From contig NZ_LT556038.1 of assembly GCF_900079775.1 (NCBI RefSeq), forward strand, positions 225,855 to 289,854: a stretch of DNA of 64,000 bases, in the 5' to 3' direction. The translations under genes were made by a program, and so were the position numbers. The DNA is from Leyella lascolaii (GTDB lineage Bacteria; Bacteroidota; Bacteroidia; Bacteroidales; Bacteroidaceae). The notes beneath the pieces are model-generated. The model ran no database searches and was not told the DNA's origin. It saw only the letters and a list, made by a program, of their open reading frames with translations. This document shows, in pieces, positions 26,776 to 35,123 of the stretch (the first letter of the stretch is position 1; every line of letters starts with the position of its first letter).

Positions 26776-27786
26776 TCATGCGGCGCATGCCACGGCATTG
26801 GTCTTCTTTGATGTGAAAGACAGCGCAATCCACGCCCACACACCCAGCAGCACGACGAGCAGCGTCTGCACCGAGTGTACTATAAGGACGAAGTAAAGCG
26901 CGTCGGTCTCGCCCACCCCGTAGAGTATGAGCATTGTCTTCACGGCGAAATGCCACGGTCCGGCTCCGTTGGGTGTGGGCACGATGACGGCTATGCTTCC
27001 CACGATGAACGTCACGAGGGCGCACGCCATGCCCAGCGATGAGGTCGCCTCGAAGCAGAAGAACGTGAGATAGTAGTGCAGGAAATAGCTCACCCATATG
27101 CCCAGGGTGAACAGAGCGTAGAGCGGCATGTTCCTCACTCCGCGCAGGGAGAACACGCCCTGCATTATGCCGCTTATGGTACACTTCACCTTATTATATA
27201 TGGAGAACCTGCGCAGAAGCACCCACAGCAGCACCACAGCGGCAACGGCGCACACGGCAGTGACGATGTAGCCCGCCGTGGAGAACCGTGAGAAGAGCGT
27301 CTCGATGTTGGTCCCGGTGCGTCTGAAAAAGCTGTCGAACACGCGCAACTGGAAAAACAGCGTGACAAGCGTTATGACGAGCAAGAGCAGCGAGTCGATG
27401 ATGCGCTCGGTGACCACAGTGCCCAGAGCCTTCGTGAACGACACTCCGTCGTAGCGTTTGAGCACTCCGCACCGCGCGAACTCGCCCACGCGCGGCACCA
27501 CAAGGCTCACGGCATAAGAGAGGAAAATGGAGTTGACGCTTACCGACGCCCTCGCATGCTCCCCTATAGGCTCGAGGCTCATCTGCCAACGCCATCCGCG
27601 CAACATCTGGGCAAGCACGCCGAAGGGAAAGGACAGCAGCATCCAGGTCCAGTCCATTTCGTGAACGAGCACCCTGCCGACATTCTTGAAGTCGAAGTCA
27701 CGATACATCCAGTAGAGTATCAGTCCGCCAAGCAAGAGCGAGAACAGGACCTTCATTATATCGTTGAATGTTTTTCTGCGTTCCAA
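26776..27786 (-). CDS. LPG-synthase-like integral membrane protein (UPF0104/YbhN family)
   Basis: A 336-residue polytopic protein with about eight hydrophobic segments and the family landmarks LAQMLRGWRWQ (about 60-70), VPRVGEFARCGVLKRYD, ERIIDSLLLL and PTPNGAGPWHF. These are hallmarks of the lysylphosphatidylglycerol synthetase transmembrane (flippase-like) domain. There is no C-terminal synthetase domain, so the role is probably lipid or polyprenol-intermediate translocation rather than aminoacylation; this is inference. It lies upstream of pepD on the same strand. Confidence 0.88.
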   Translation of the reverse strand: MERRKTFNDIMKVLFSLLLGGLILYWMYRDFDFKNVGRVLVHEMDWTWMLLSFPFGVLAQMLRGWRWQMSLEPIGEHARASVSVNSIFLSYAVSLVVPRVGEFARCGVLKRYDGVSFTKALGTVVTERIIDSLLLLVITLVTLFFQLRVFDSFFRRTGTNIETLFSRFSTAGYIVTAVCAVAAVVLLWVLLRRFSIYNKVKCTISGIMQGVFSLRGVRNMPLYALFTLGIWVSYFLHYYLTFFCFEATSSLGMACALVTFIVGSIAVIVPTPNGAGPWHFAVKTMLILYGVGETDALYFVLIVHSVQTLLVVLLGVWAWIALSFTSKKTNAVACAA

Positions 27787-27978
27787 TGTTTATGTCAGTG
27801 TTCTTTATTATTGATATACATAATGCAAATGTACGAAAAAACCACCGTATAATGTAATTATATACGACGAATAAACATTTTTTAGCTTCACGGCAAAACG
27901 CTCCCGAAGCCACCTCCACACCGCCTGCATGATGCCCGTGACAAGCCAGAAAGACAGCAGCAGAAAGCATGCGGGGCA

Positions 27979-28043
27979 TGACAAAAAGTCACACATAAGA
28001 ACAAAATGTCACAATATCGGGCAAATAGTTGACATAATGTCAT
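27979..28043. promoter_or_regulatory. Cluster of TGACA-N3-TGTCA-type operators
   Basis: A perfect 13-bp palindrome TGACATAATGTCA lies at 28031-28043. Two weaker versions are upstream: TGACAAAAAGTCA (27979-27991) and GAACAAAATGTCA (27999-28011). A separate perfect palindrome TTGACGTACGTCAA is at 28071-28084. All precede the promoter at 28123. The same TGACA-N3-TGTCA palindrome occurs twice upstream of hsp20. Confidence 0.55.
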
Positions 28044-28122
28044 ATTTTCGTAACGTTCAGACGGGTTTCTTTGACGTACGTCAATAAAACCCCGCTTTCA
28101 TGGAGTTTTAAAGGGAAAGCCA

Positions 28123-28152
28123 TTGTCCGGTACATAATTCGTATTACCTTTG
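28123..28152 (+). promoter_or_regulatory. Promoter of the 28-residue membrane ORF
   Basis: TTG (28123-28125), a 19-bp spacer and TACCTTTG (28145-28152). The leader to the ATG at 28211 is about 50 nt and A-rich, with AAAGG about 12 nt before the start. Confidence 0.75.
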
Positions 28153-28210
28153 CAGCGTCGAAAAGACAAAAAGGATAACAAATTAAAATTAAAAGAAAGG
28201 TAAAAAGACT

Positions 28211-28297
28211 ATGGTAACATTTATCACATTTGCCATCGTGGCAGTAATCATTGCCAAGGCAGTAAGCTTAGGACATAAGATTGATTTACAGAAATAA
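28211..28297 (+). CDS. Putative 28-residue single-pass membrane peptide
   Basis: The ATG at 28211 opens MVTFITFAIVAVIIAKAVSL, then GHKIDLQK and a TAA. The first 20 residues form one hydrophobic helix and the tail is basic. Support for a real gene: a complete promoter with correct spacing, three possible operators upstream, an A-rich leader with a purine-rich ribosome-binding stretch, and a strong terminator 60 bp after the stop. I do not recognise the family. It could instead be part of a regulatory RNA of about 240 nt with an incidental ORF. Confidence 0.6.
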   Translation: MVTFITFAIVAVIIAKAVSLGHKIDLQK

Positions 28298-28355
28298 CAT
28301 CAATCTGATGTCTTCTTCTTTAAGAAGAGATTATTGAACATTTTATATAGAAAGG

Positions 28356-28389
28356 CGGGGAACCGGCAACAGCCGGCTGCCCGTTTTTT
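28356..28389 (+). terminator. Terminator after the 28-residue ORF
   Basis: CGGGGAACCGGC pairs with GCCGGCTGCCCG (one internal mismatch region) around an AACA loop, followed by six T (28384-28389). A smaller TCTTCTT/AAGAAGA hairpin at about 28311-28327 precedes it. Confidence 0.85.
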
Positions 28390-28521
28390 CGTTTATGCCC
28401 CATCCTGCCACGCAGGCACTATCGCGGTCACTCCTACGACCGCATGCCACGCCACTTTCCGCGCGCCGCGCCATCCGTCGGAACGTGCCACAACGCTCTC
28501 CGAGCAAGTCAGACAAGTGTC

Positions 28522-28980
28522 TGCATAAATATGCATAAACACGGGCTGCAAAACGCATAAACACGCACGCCAACTCCACGAGAGCCGCGTATTTGCGCAC
28601 GAACGCACTTTCCGGTGCAAATACGCAGGTATTGTGCCCTTATGATATATCACTGACAATCAATCCATTGCACAAAAACGCGCCATGACGGCAGTCTCAC
28701 GGCAAGGCGAAACGGTACGTTCCGCATGACGGAAAAGCCTCTTCCGCATCCTCAAACGGTCTCTTCCGCCCCACAGAAAATGCCGTGCGGCAGCGCGAAA
28801 GAGCCTTTTCCGCACCACGGACAGCTGCCGACGGCACGTCAGAGTGGCTGAAACGGATGCGGAAAAGGCTTTTCCGCGTGCCGCGGAGGCATTTTCCACG
28901 CAACGCCGTTTTTATTTCGCTGATTTGTTTTGTCGTGTTTTTTTACCATGAAAATGTATATTTATGCGTTTTTATGCATG
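28522..28980 (-). repeat. Dispersed structured element, copy C
   Basis: Read on the minus strand. The ends are TGCATAAATATGCA (28522-28535) and CATGCATAAAAACGCATAAA at the right. The minus-strand box GGTAAAAAAACACGACAAAA is at about 28945. The core 28725-28900 is eight 22-bp units including CGGAAAAGCCTCTTCCG and GCGGAAAAGGCTTTTCCGC. The opposite end has a second inverted pair, GCGTATTTGCGC with GTGCAAATACGC. Confidence 0.82.
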
Positions 28981-29058
28981 TATAAGATTACATCGGTAAA
29001 CTTCATTCAGATTAACACGAATAGTGCCCTATGCGCATCAGTTTGATGGCGTCAGCCT

Positions 29059-29526
29059 GTAGAGACGCAAAATCTTGCGTCTCACGTCCAGCCATGCCGC
29101 TTTTAGTCCATCATCTCGTTGCGCTGTTTAATTGTGCTTACCTCCTTGTGAGACGCAAAATTTTGCGTCTCTACTTTGGCAGGATGCGTCAATCTCGGTG
29201 ATTTTTATGTGCATCTGTTTGATGGCGCCAGCCTGTAGAGACGCAAAATTTTGCGTCTCACGAGCATCGATGTGTTTGTTTCAATCATGATTCATTGCGC
29301 TGTTTAATTGGACTTACCTCCTTGTGAGACGCAAAATTTTGCGTCTCTACTTTGGCAGTATGCGTTAATCTTGGTGATTTTTATCTGCATCAATTTGATG
29401 GCGTCAGCCTGTAGAGACGCAAGATTTTGCGTCTCACGTCCAGCCATGCCGCTTTTAGTCCATCATCTCATTGCGTTGTTTAATTGGGCTTACTTTCTTG
29501 TGAGACGCAAAATATTGCGTCTCTAC
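29059..29526. repeat. Palindrome array 5 (six copies)
   Basis: Palindromes start at 29059, 29148, 29235, 29324, 29411 and 29500, strictly alternating forward and reverse. Forward copies are exactly 176 bp apart, as are reverse copies. The spacers alternate between two types. Confidence 0.95.
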
Positions 29527-29764
29527 TTTTGCCAGCCACTCCTTCAGCACTGCTGCCGTCATCTTGCGTTCAGCTTTTTCCCGGTGCAGACCGCCACATC
29601 TTCGATAAAGCTGAATACAATCCGGCTGACAGCAGCTCAAAATAAAAATGGAAGTATGATGACCGGTCCGGGGTTAATACAACCGTCCGTCAGCGCACCG
29701 CCACCATGCCTCCACCGCTCCGGTCTCAGCCGTACGGGCGCGCCCCGACAGACTTTCAGGGCAT
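29527..29764. other. Non-coding stretch between palindrome array 5 and tRNA-Gln
   Basis: About 240 bp of mixed composition. The open frames here are short and have no recognisable product. I see no repeat-family member and no promoter. Confidence 0.4.
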
Positions 29765-29798
29765 AAAAAAACCGGATGCATCGCCTCGATACATCCGG
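29765..29798 (-). terminator. Terminator of tRNA-Gln
   Basis: On the minus strand CCGGATGTATCG pairs with CGATGCATCCGG around AGG (one mismatch), followed by seven T (29771-29765). Confidence 0.9.
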
Positions 29799-29805
29799 AA
29801 CTGAG

Positions 29806-29876
29806 TTGGGATACTCGGACTCGAACCAAGAATGACAGGACCAGAATCTGTAGTGTTACCATTACACCATATCCCA
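29806..29876 (-). tRNA. tRNA-Gln (anticodon CTG)
   Basis: The minus strand folds as a cloverleaf: acceptor TGGGATA/TATCCCA with the U1-A72 pair typical of glutamine tRNAs, a D arm GTGTAATGGTAACAC, anticodon loop TTCTGGT giving CTG, and T arm CTTGG-TTCGAGT-CCGAG. The anticodon stem ACAGA/CCTGT has an A-C mismatch at the pair closing the loop. CCA is not encoded. Confidence 0.93.
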
Positions 29877-29909
29877 ATATGTTTGCTTCTTCATTTCTGA
29901 ATTGCACTG

Positions 29910-29939
29910 CAAAGGTACACATTTTTTTTTAATCACAAA
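29910..29939 (-). promoter_or_regulatory. Promoter of tRNA-Gln
   Basis: On the minus strand TTTG (29939-29936), an 18-bp spacer and TACCTTTG (29917-29910), about 33 bp upstream of the mature tRNA 5' end. Confidence 0.65.
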
Positions 29940-30011
29940 CATTTTCAGCAACTTTTTTCTAAAAAAAACAAATAAACGGCAGTATTATCTCGTTTTTCAG
30001 ATTATTAGATG

Positions 30012-30019
30012 TAACTTTG
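30012..30019 (+). promoter_or_regulatory. -7 box upstream of rsfS
   Basis: TAACTTTG at 30012-30019 fits TAnnTTTG; the -33 region is T-rich without a clean TTG. The predicted leader to rsfS is about 115 nt. Confidence 0.5.
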
Positions 30020-30137
30020 TGCATCATTTACTAAAGACATCATCTCACAACAGAAACGAAAAATCCGCAATCCGGAAGCCGTTGACGCACAGAAGCGGAG
30101 ACACCGGTCCGGACCGGGAACAACAAAATTCGCATAA

Positions 30138-30497
30138 ATGGAAACAACAAACAGACTGGTAGACTCAATAACAAAAGGAATTCAGGAAAAGAAAGGACAG
30201 AACATAACCATTGTAGACCTCAGAGGCATCGACGGAGCAATAACAAACTATTTCGTGATATGCCAGGGGGGCTCACCGTCGCAGGTGGAGGCTATAACAG
30301 ACTCGGTGGAGGAGACAGTGAGGACGGAAACGGGCGAGAAACCCGTCAACGTGAATGGTCTGGGCAACAGCCAGTGGGTGGCAATGGACTACATCGACGC
30401 CATGGTACACGTGTTCATGCCGGAGGCGCGTGAGTTCTACAACCTTGAAAACCTGTGGGAAGACGCTCCGATGACACGTCTGCCCGACGTTGAGTGA
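30138..30497 (+). CDS. rsfS: Ribosome silencing factor
   Basis: A small RsfS/Iojap-family protein (119 residues) that binds ribosomal protein uL14 and blocks subunit joining when nutrients are low. Characteristic blocks are ITIVDLRGIDGAITNYFVIC, VEAITDSVEETV, NSQWVAMDYIDAMVHVF and REFYNLENLWEDAP. It opens a forward run with ftsH, cdsA and the GH109-like gene; ftsH starts 71 bp after its stop. Confidence 0.95.
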   Translation: METTNRLVDSITKGIQEKKGQNITIVDLRGIDGAITNYFVICQGGSPSQVEAITDSVEETVRTETGEKPVNVNGLGNSQWVAMDYIDAMVHVFMPEAREFYNLENLWEDAPMTRLPDVE

Positions 30498-30568
30498 TAC
30501 CGTCGGAGCATGCAAGTATCACATTATTATATATATAACAGACCGGAACAATGTAGTTTCACATAAAT

Positions 30569-32647
30569 ATGGACAACAACGAGAAGAAACGTCAGAACGA
30601 CAATAACCAGCCGAAAATGCCCAAGTTCAACATGAACTGGATATACACGGTCATACTTGTATCACTCGGCATACTCTTCATCACTGGCGGAGGAGACGCC
30701 CTCGCCGTGGGAAGCTCGGCAAAACAGGAAGCCACATACACAAAGTTCAAGGAGTATGTGGAGAAAGGCTATGCCAAGAGCGTGGTGGTGAACAAGGACC
30801 GCAACATGCTTACCATGTATGTGAACGCCAAGAACATACGCGACGTATTCGGCAAGAGCGCGAAGCAGGTGGGACCTGAGCCGGCGGTGAACGTGGAGTT
30901 CGGCTCCGTGGACGAGCTTGAGAAATATCTCACCGAAATGCAGAAGGCAGGGAAGATAGCCGACTTCAGCTATGAGAACGAGAAAGGGAACTCGTTCATG
31001 AACCTGCTCATAAACCTCTCGCCATTCATCCTCGGCATCGCGCTGTGGATACTGCTCATGCGGCGCATGGGCGGAGGCAACGCGGGCGGAGGCGTGTTCA
31101 GCGTGGGCAAGAGCAAGGCGCGCATGTACGAGAAAGGCAACGACCTGGGCATAACGTTCAAGGATGTAGCCGGACAAGCGGCTGCCAAGCAGGAGGTGCA
31201 GGAGATTGTCGAGTTTCTGAAAGAACCCCAGAAATACACCGATTTGGGAGGAAAGATTCCTAAGGGCGCGCTGCTCGTGGGTCCCCCGGGAACAGGAAAG
31301 ACCCTGCTGGCAAAGGCTGTCGCAGGTGAGGCGGGCGTGCCGTTCTTCTCGATGAGCGGATCTGACTTCGTGGAGATGTTCGTGGGCGTGGGAGCAAGCC
31401 GCGTGCGCGACCTCTTCAGACAGGCGAAGGAGAAGGCTCCGTGCATCATCTTCATAGACGAGATAGACGCTGTGGGACGGGCAAGAAGCAAGAACCCCGC
31501 CATGGGAGGCAACGACGAGAGGGAGAACACACTCAACGCGCTGCTCATAGAAATGGACGGTTTCGGTACCAACAGCGGCGTAATCATACTGGCGGCGACC
31601 AACCGCGCCGACATGCTCGACAAGGCATTGCTCAGAGCCGGACGCTTCGACAGGCAGATAAACGTGGACCTGCCCGACCTCAACGAGCGTAAGGAGATAT
31701 TCCAGGTGCACCTCAGACCGGTGAAGACAGACGACACTGTGGACATAGACTTCCTGTCGCGGCAGACTCCGGGATTCTCCGGAGCCGACATAGCAAACGT
31801 GTGCAACGAGGCGGCTCTCATAGCGGCGCGCCACAACAAGAAGTCTGTGGGCAAGCAGGACTTCCTCGACGCCGTGGACAGAATTATAGGCGGACTGGAG
31901 AAGAAGACCAAGGTGATGACCTACGACGAGAAACGCACCATCGCGCTACATGAGGCGGGACACGCCACAGTGTCGTGGTTCTGCGAATATGCGAACCCGC
32001 TTGTCAAGGTGAGCATCGTACCGAGAGGACGCGCTCTCGGCGCCGCATGGTATCTGCCGGAGGAACGCCAGATAACGACAAAGGAGCAGATGCTCGACGA
32101 GATGTGCGCCCTGCTCGGCGGACGTGCCGCTGAGGAGCTGTGCAACGGGCAGATATCGACAGGAGCGATGAACGATCTGGAGCGCGCCACAAAGAGTGCC
32201 TACGGCATGGTGGCGTATGCAGGAATGAGCGACAAGCTCCCCAACATATGCTATTACAACAATCAGGAGTACCAGTTCCAGCGTCCTTACTCCGAGACAA
32301 CGGCTAAGATAATAGACGACGAGGTGCTGAAGATGATAAACGACCAGTATGCCCGTGCCAAGGAACTGCTCACAAAGCATAAGGAAGGACACCGTGAGCT
32401 GGCTGAACTGCTGCTCAAACGGGAGGTGATATTCGCTGAGGACGTGGAGAGAATATTCGGTAAACGCCCGTGGATAAGCCGATCGGAAGAGATAATGGAG
32501 GACGACACACCGAAGCTGGAAGACATGCCCGACATTGTGAAAGAGGCACAGGCGGAGCACGAGAAGTCGCTGGAGCGGAAGAATGATGGCAAAGCCGTAA
32601 CGGCACAGCCCGCAGACAGCGGCGACGGAGAAGGAAAACAAGACTGA
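30569..32647 (+). CDS. ftsH: ATP-dependent zinc metalloprotease
   Basis: A membrane-anchored AAA+ protease of 692 residues that degrades misfolded and regulatory membrane proteins. There is an N-terminal membrane helix about 22-42 ([18 protein letters not shown]), a periplasmic domain, and a second helix about 148-168 ([19 protein letters not shown]). Walker A GPPGTGKT is near 238, Walker [12 protein letters not shown] near 293, and the second region of homology is [18 protein letters not shown]. The zinc site is HEAGH at about 461, with a downstream acidic ligand in AMNDLERAT. The C-terminus is acidic and disordered. It follows rsfS, with cdsA 23 bp downstream. Confidence 0.97.
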   Translation: MDNNEKKRQNDNNQPKMPKFNMNWIYTVILVSLGILFITGGGDALAVGSSAKQEATYTKFKEYVEKGYAKSVVVNKDRNMLTMYVNAKNIRDVFGKSAKQVGPEPAVNVEFGSVDELEKYLTEMQKAGKIADFSYENEKGNSFMNLLINLSPFILGIALWILLMRRMGGGNAGGGVFSVGKSKARMYEKGNDLGITFKDVAGQAAAKQEVQEIVEFLKEPQKYTDLGGKIPKGALLVGPPGTGKTLLAKAVAGEAGVPFFSMSGSDFVEMFVGVGASRVRDLFRQAKEKAPCIIFIDEIDAVGRARSKNPAMGGNDERENTLNALLIEMDGFGTNSGVIILAATNRADMLDKALLRAGRFDRQINVDLPDLNERKEIFQVHLRPVKTDDTVDIDFLSRQTPGFSGADIANVCNEAALIAARHNKKSVGKQDFLDAVDRIIGGLEKKTKVMTYDEKRTIALHEAGHATVSWFCEYANPLVKVSIVPRGRALGAAWYLPEERQITTKEQMLDEMCALLGGRAAEELCNGQISTGAMNDLERATKSAYGMVAYAGMSDKLPNICYYNNQEYQFQRPYSETTAKIIDDEVLKMINDQYARAKELLTKHKEGHRELAELLLKREVIFAEDVERIFGKRPWISRSEEIMEDDTPKLEDMPDIVKEAQAEHEKSLERKNDGKAVTAQPADSGDGEGKQD

Positions 32648-32670
32648 CAAACATAGAAAAAAGACAGCCC

Positions 32671-33540
32671 ATGAGTGAGAAAATGAAAAACCTTATCACA
32701 CGTTCTATTACGGGCGTGCTGTTTGTAGCGATTATCGTGACATGCTTTATGTGTCCCGAAGGAATGATAGCTGTTTTCGCACTTGTCACCGGACTGACCG
32801 TCTGGGAGTACACCGGGCTGGTGAACAGGATAGACGGCGTGACGGTGAACAGGTTCATCTCCACCGCAGCGGGAGTCTACCTCTTTTTTGCCGTCGCCGG
32901 ATTCTGCAGCGGCATAACGCCCTCCGCAGTGTTCATACCCTATCTGCTGAGCGTCATATACCTTTTCATAAGCGAGCTGTATACAGAAAGCAAGAACGCC
33001 ATAAACAACTGGGCATACACCATGCTCTCACAAATGTATGTGGCTCTGCCGCTGTCCACCATAAACATACTGGCATTCAGGGATTACGGCGGACAGGTGG
33101 TGTACGGCTACCTGATACCACTCAGCATATTCGTCTTTCTCTGGGCGAACGACACCGGAGCCTATTGCTTCGGCTCGCTCTTCGGCAGGCACAAGCTGTT
33201 CCCGAGAATAAGCCCAGGCAAGACATGGGAGGGAAGCGTCGGCGGAGGACTGCTCGTGCTGGCAGTGGCTGCGGTTATAGGATACGTGGAAAACCATAAT
33301 GCCGACAGACAGACGCTCGGGGCAGTAATGTCCGTTACTGAATGGATAGGCATGGGACTTGTCGTGGTGCTGTTCGGAACATGGGGCGACCTTGTGGAGT
33401 CGCTCTTCAAACGCACCATGGGCATAAAGGACAGCGGGAACATACTGCCCGGACACGGAGGCATGCTCGACCGTTTTGACTCGTCGCTCATGGCTATTCC
33501 CGCAGCCGTGGTATATCTGTACACACTCACTTTGTTCTGA
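32671..33540 (+). CDS. cdsA: Phosphatidate cytidylyltransferase
   Basis: An integral membrane enzyme of 289 residues making CDP-diacylglycerol from phosphatidic acid and CTP. There are about seven hydrophobic segments. The C-terminal signature is intact: ISPGKTWEGSVGGG, GDLVESLFKRTMGIKDSG and LPGHGGMLDRFDSS, the latter carrying the catalytic Asp residues. It lies 23 bp after ftsH and is probably cotranscribed with it. Confidence 0.95.
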   Translation: MSEKMKNLITRSITGVLFVAIIVTCFMCPEGMIAVFALVTGLTVWEYTGLVNRIDGVTVNRFISTAAGVYLFFAVAGFCSGITPSAVFIPYLLSVIYLFISELYTESKNAINNWAYTMLSQMYVALPLSTINILAFRDYGGQVVYGYLIPLSIFVFLWANDTGAYCFGSLFGRHKLFPRISPGKTWEGSVGGGLLVLAVAAVIGYVENHNADRQTLGAVMSVTEWIGMGLVVVLFGTWGDLVESLFKRTMGIKDSGNILPGHGGMLDRFDSSLMAIPAAVVYLYTLTLF

Positions 33541-33644
33541 CACGGCAATATGTCTGATGCGGAGCACACCGCATCCGCGTCAGACCTTAAACTGAAAAGA
33601 CCGGTATATGCCGGAATATAATAACTCAACCTTATTACTCTATT

Positions 33645-35048
33645 ATGAAAAAGAATCTGCTTTTTTTTCTTTTTTACGCTGCCGCGACGCTGCTGTTATG
33701 GAACTGCGCGCCGAAAAGCGTGGCAAGTTATTCACCCATTCAGGTCACCGTACCCGAACGTCCTGCCGGACAGACAGACGTGGTGGGGCTCACCGCACCG
33801 CCGCTTGACACGGTAAGAGTGGGATTCATCGGACTCGGAATGCGCGGACCGGGGGCGGTGGAACGATGGACACACATCCCTGGAACAAAGATCGTGGCTC
33901 TCTGCGACATAGTGAAGGAGCGGGCGGAGAACGCCCGCGACATCGTGACCAAGGCTGGCAGACCCGCTCCTGACATATATTACGGCAGCGAGGACGCATG
34001 GAAGAAGATGTGCGAACGCGACGACATAGACCTCATCTACATCGCTACCGACTGGAAACATCATGCCCAAATGGGTGTCTACGCCATGGAACACGGCAAG
34101 CACGCGGCAATAGAGGTGCCGGCGGCGATGACCCTCGAGGAGATATGGAAGCTCATAAACACATCCGAACGCACCCGTAAGCACTGCATACAATTGGAGA
34201 ACTGCGTGTACGATTTCTTCGAACTGACCACTCTCAACATGGCGCAGCACGGCGTGTTCGGCGAGATTCTGCATGTGGAAGGGTCATACATACACAATCT
34301 CGAGGACTTCTGGCCGTACTATTGGAACAACTGGCGCCTTGACTACAACCGCAAACACAGAGGCGATGTGTATGCCACACACGGACTGGGACCGGCATGC
34401 CAGCTGCTCGACATACACCGCGGAGACCGCATGAAGACACTCGTGGCTATGGACACTAAGGCTGTCAGCGGTCCGAAACTGGTGAGAAAGCTGCAGAACG
34501 AGGACGGTTCCGACTTCCGGAACGGTGACCACACAATGACGTTCATACGCACAGAGAACGGCAAGACAATACACATACAGCACGATGTGATGAATCCCCG
34601 TCCGTACAGCCGTATGTACCAGCTCACCGGAACAGAGGGTTTTGCAAACAAATATCCGGTGGAACAGTACTGCCTGCGTCCCGAGAAGTCGGCTGCGACA
34701 GGCATTCCCGACCACGAGAAGCTTGACATGCACTCGGCTGTATCGCAGGAGGTGAAGGACATGCTGATGAAGAAATACAAGCATCCGATACACCAGGAGC
34801 TTGAGGAAACGGCAAGAAAGGTGGGCGGACACGGCGGTATGGACTTCATAATGGACTACCGTCTGGTTTACTGTCTGCACAACGGACTGCCTCTCGACAT
34901 GGATGTCTACGACCTTGCGGAATGGTGCTGCATGGCGGATCTCACCAGGCTGTCTATCGAGAACGGCAGCGCGCCGGTGGCGGTGCCTGACTTCACGCGC
35001 GGGGCATGGAACAGGATAAAAGGCTACAGACACGCTTTCGCGAAATAA
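33645..35048 (+). CDS. GH109-like NAD-dependent glycosidase / Gfo-Idh-MocA lipoprotein
   Basis: A 467-residue protein with an N-terminal lipoprotein-type signal (MKKNLLFFLFYAAATLLLWN, then Cys 21). The Rossmann motif is VGFIGLGMRGPG, with ALCDIVKERA at the end of the second strand. GVYAMEHGKHAAIEVPAAMT, KHCIQLENCVYDFFEL and GEILHVEGSYIHNLEDFW match the GH109 group, whose members cleave alpha-N-acetylgalactosamine with tightly bound NAD. The family is clear; the exact sugar is inferred. Envelope attachment suggests glycan scavenging. It stands 104 bp after cdsA and ends at a strong symmetrical hairpin shared with lpxB. Confidence 0.85.
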   Translation: MKKNLLFFLFYAAATLLLWNCAPKSVASYSPIQVTVPERPAGQTDVVGLTAPPLDTVRVGFIGLGMRGPGAVERWTHIPGTKIVALCDIVKERAENARDIVTKAGRPAPDIYYGSEDAWKKMCERDDIDLIYIATDWKHHAQMGVYAMEHGKHAAIEVPAAMTLEEIWKLINTSERTRKHCIQLENCVYDFFELTTLNMAQHGVFGEILHVEGSYIHNLEDFWPYYWNNWRLDYNRKHRGDVYATHGLGPACQLLDIHRGDRMKTLVAMDTKAVSGPKLVRKLQNEDGSDFRNGDHTMTFIRTENGKTIHIQHDVMNPRPYSRMYQLTGTEGFANKYPVEQYCLRPEKSAATGIPDHEKLDMHSAVSQEVKDMLMKKYKHPIHQELEETARKVGGHGGMDFIMDYRLVYCLHNGLPLDMDVYDLAEWCCMADLTRLSIENGSAPVAVPDFTRGAWNRIKGYRHAFAK

Positions 35049-35065
35049 ACGGGAGCCAGTGAAAC

Positions 35066-35111
35066 GACAGGCGGTGCCATGTGAAGAGAAGTCTCCATGG
35101 CACCGCCTGTC
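35066..35111. terminator. Symmetrical 16-bp hairpin between convergent genes
   Basis: GACAGGCGGTGCCATG (35066-35081) pairs perfectly with CATGGCACCGCCTGTC (35096-35111) around a 14-nt loop. It lies between the GH109-like gene and lpxB. There is no T run on either strand, so it may act as a bidirectional terminator or a 3'-end stabiliser. Confidence 0.7.
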
Positions 35112-35123
35112 CGTTTATCCTTG

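Noticed and set aside
28660..28903. Arg/Phe-rich ORFs in element cores (for example RKRLFR-type peptides in copies C, D and E)
   Set aside because: They result from the 22-bp hairpin units read in various frames; the five copies do not keep any common reading frame.
29455..29640. 61-codon minus-strand ORF near palindrome array 5
   Set aside because: It runs into a palindrome copy (the VETQxFASHKK-type peptide is translated palindrome) and has no promoter or family.
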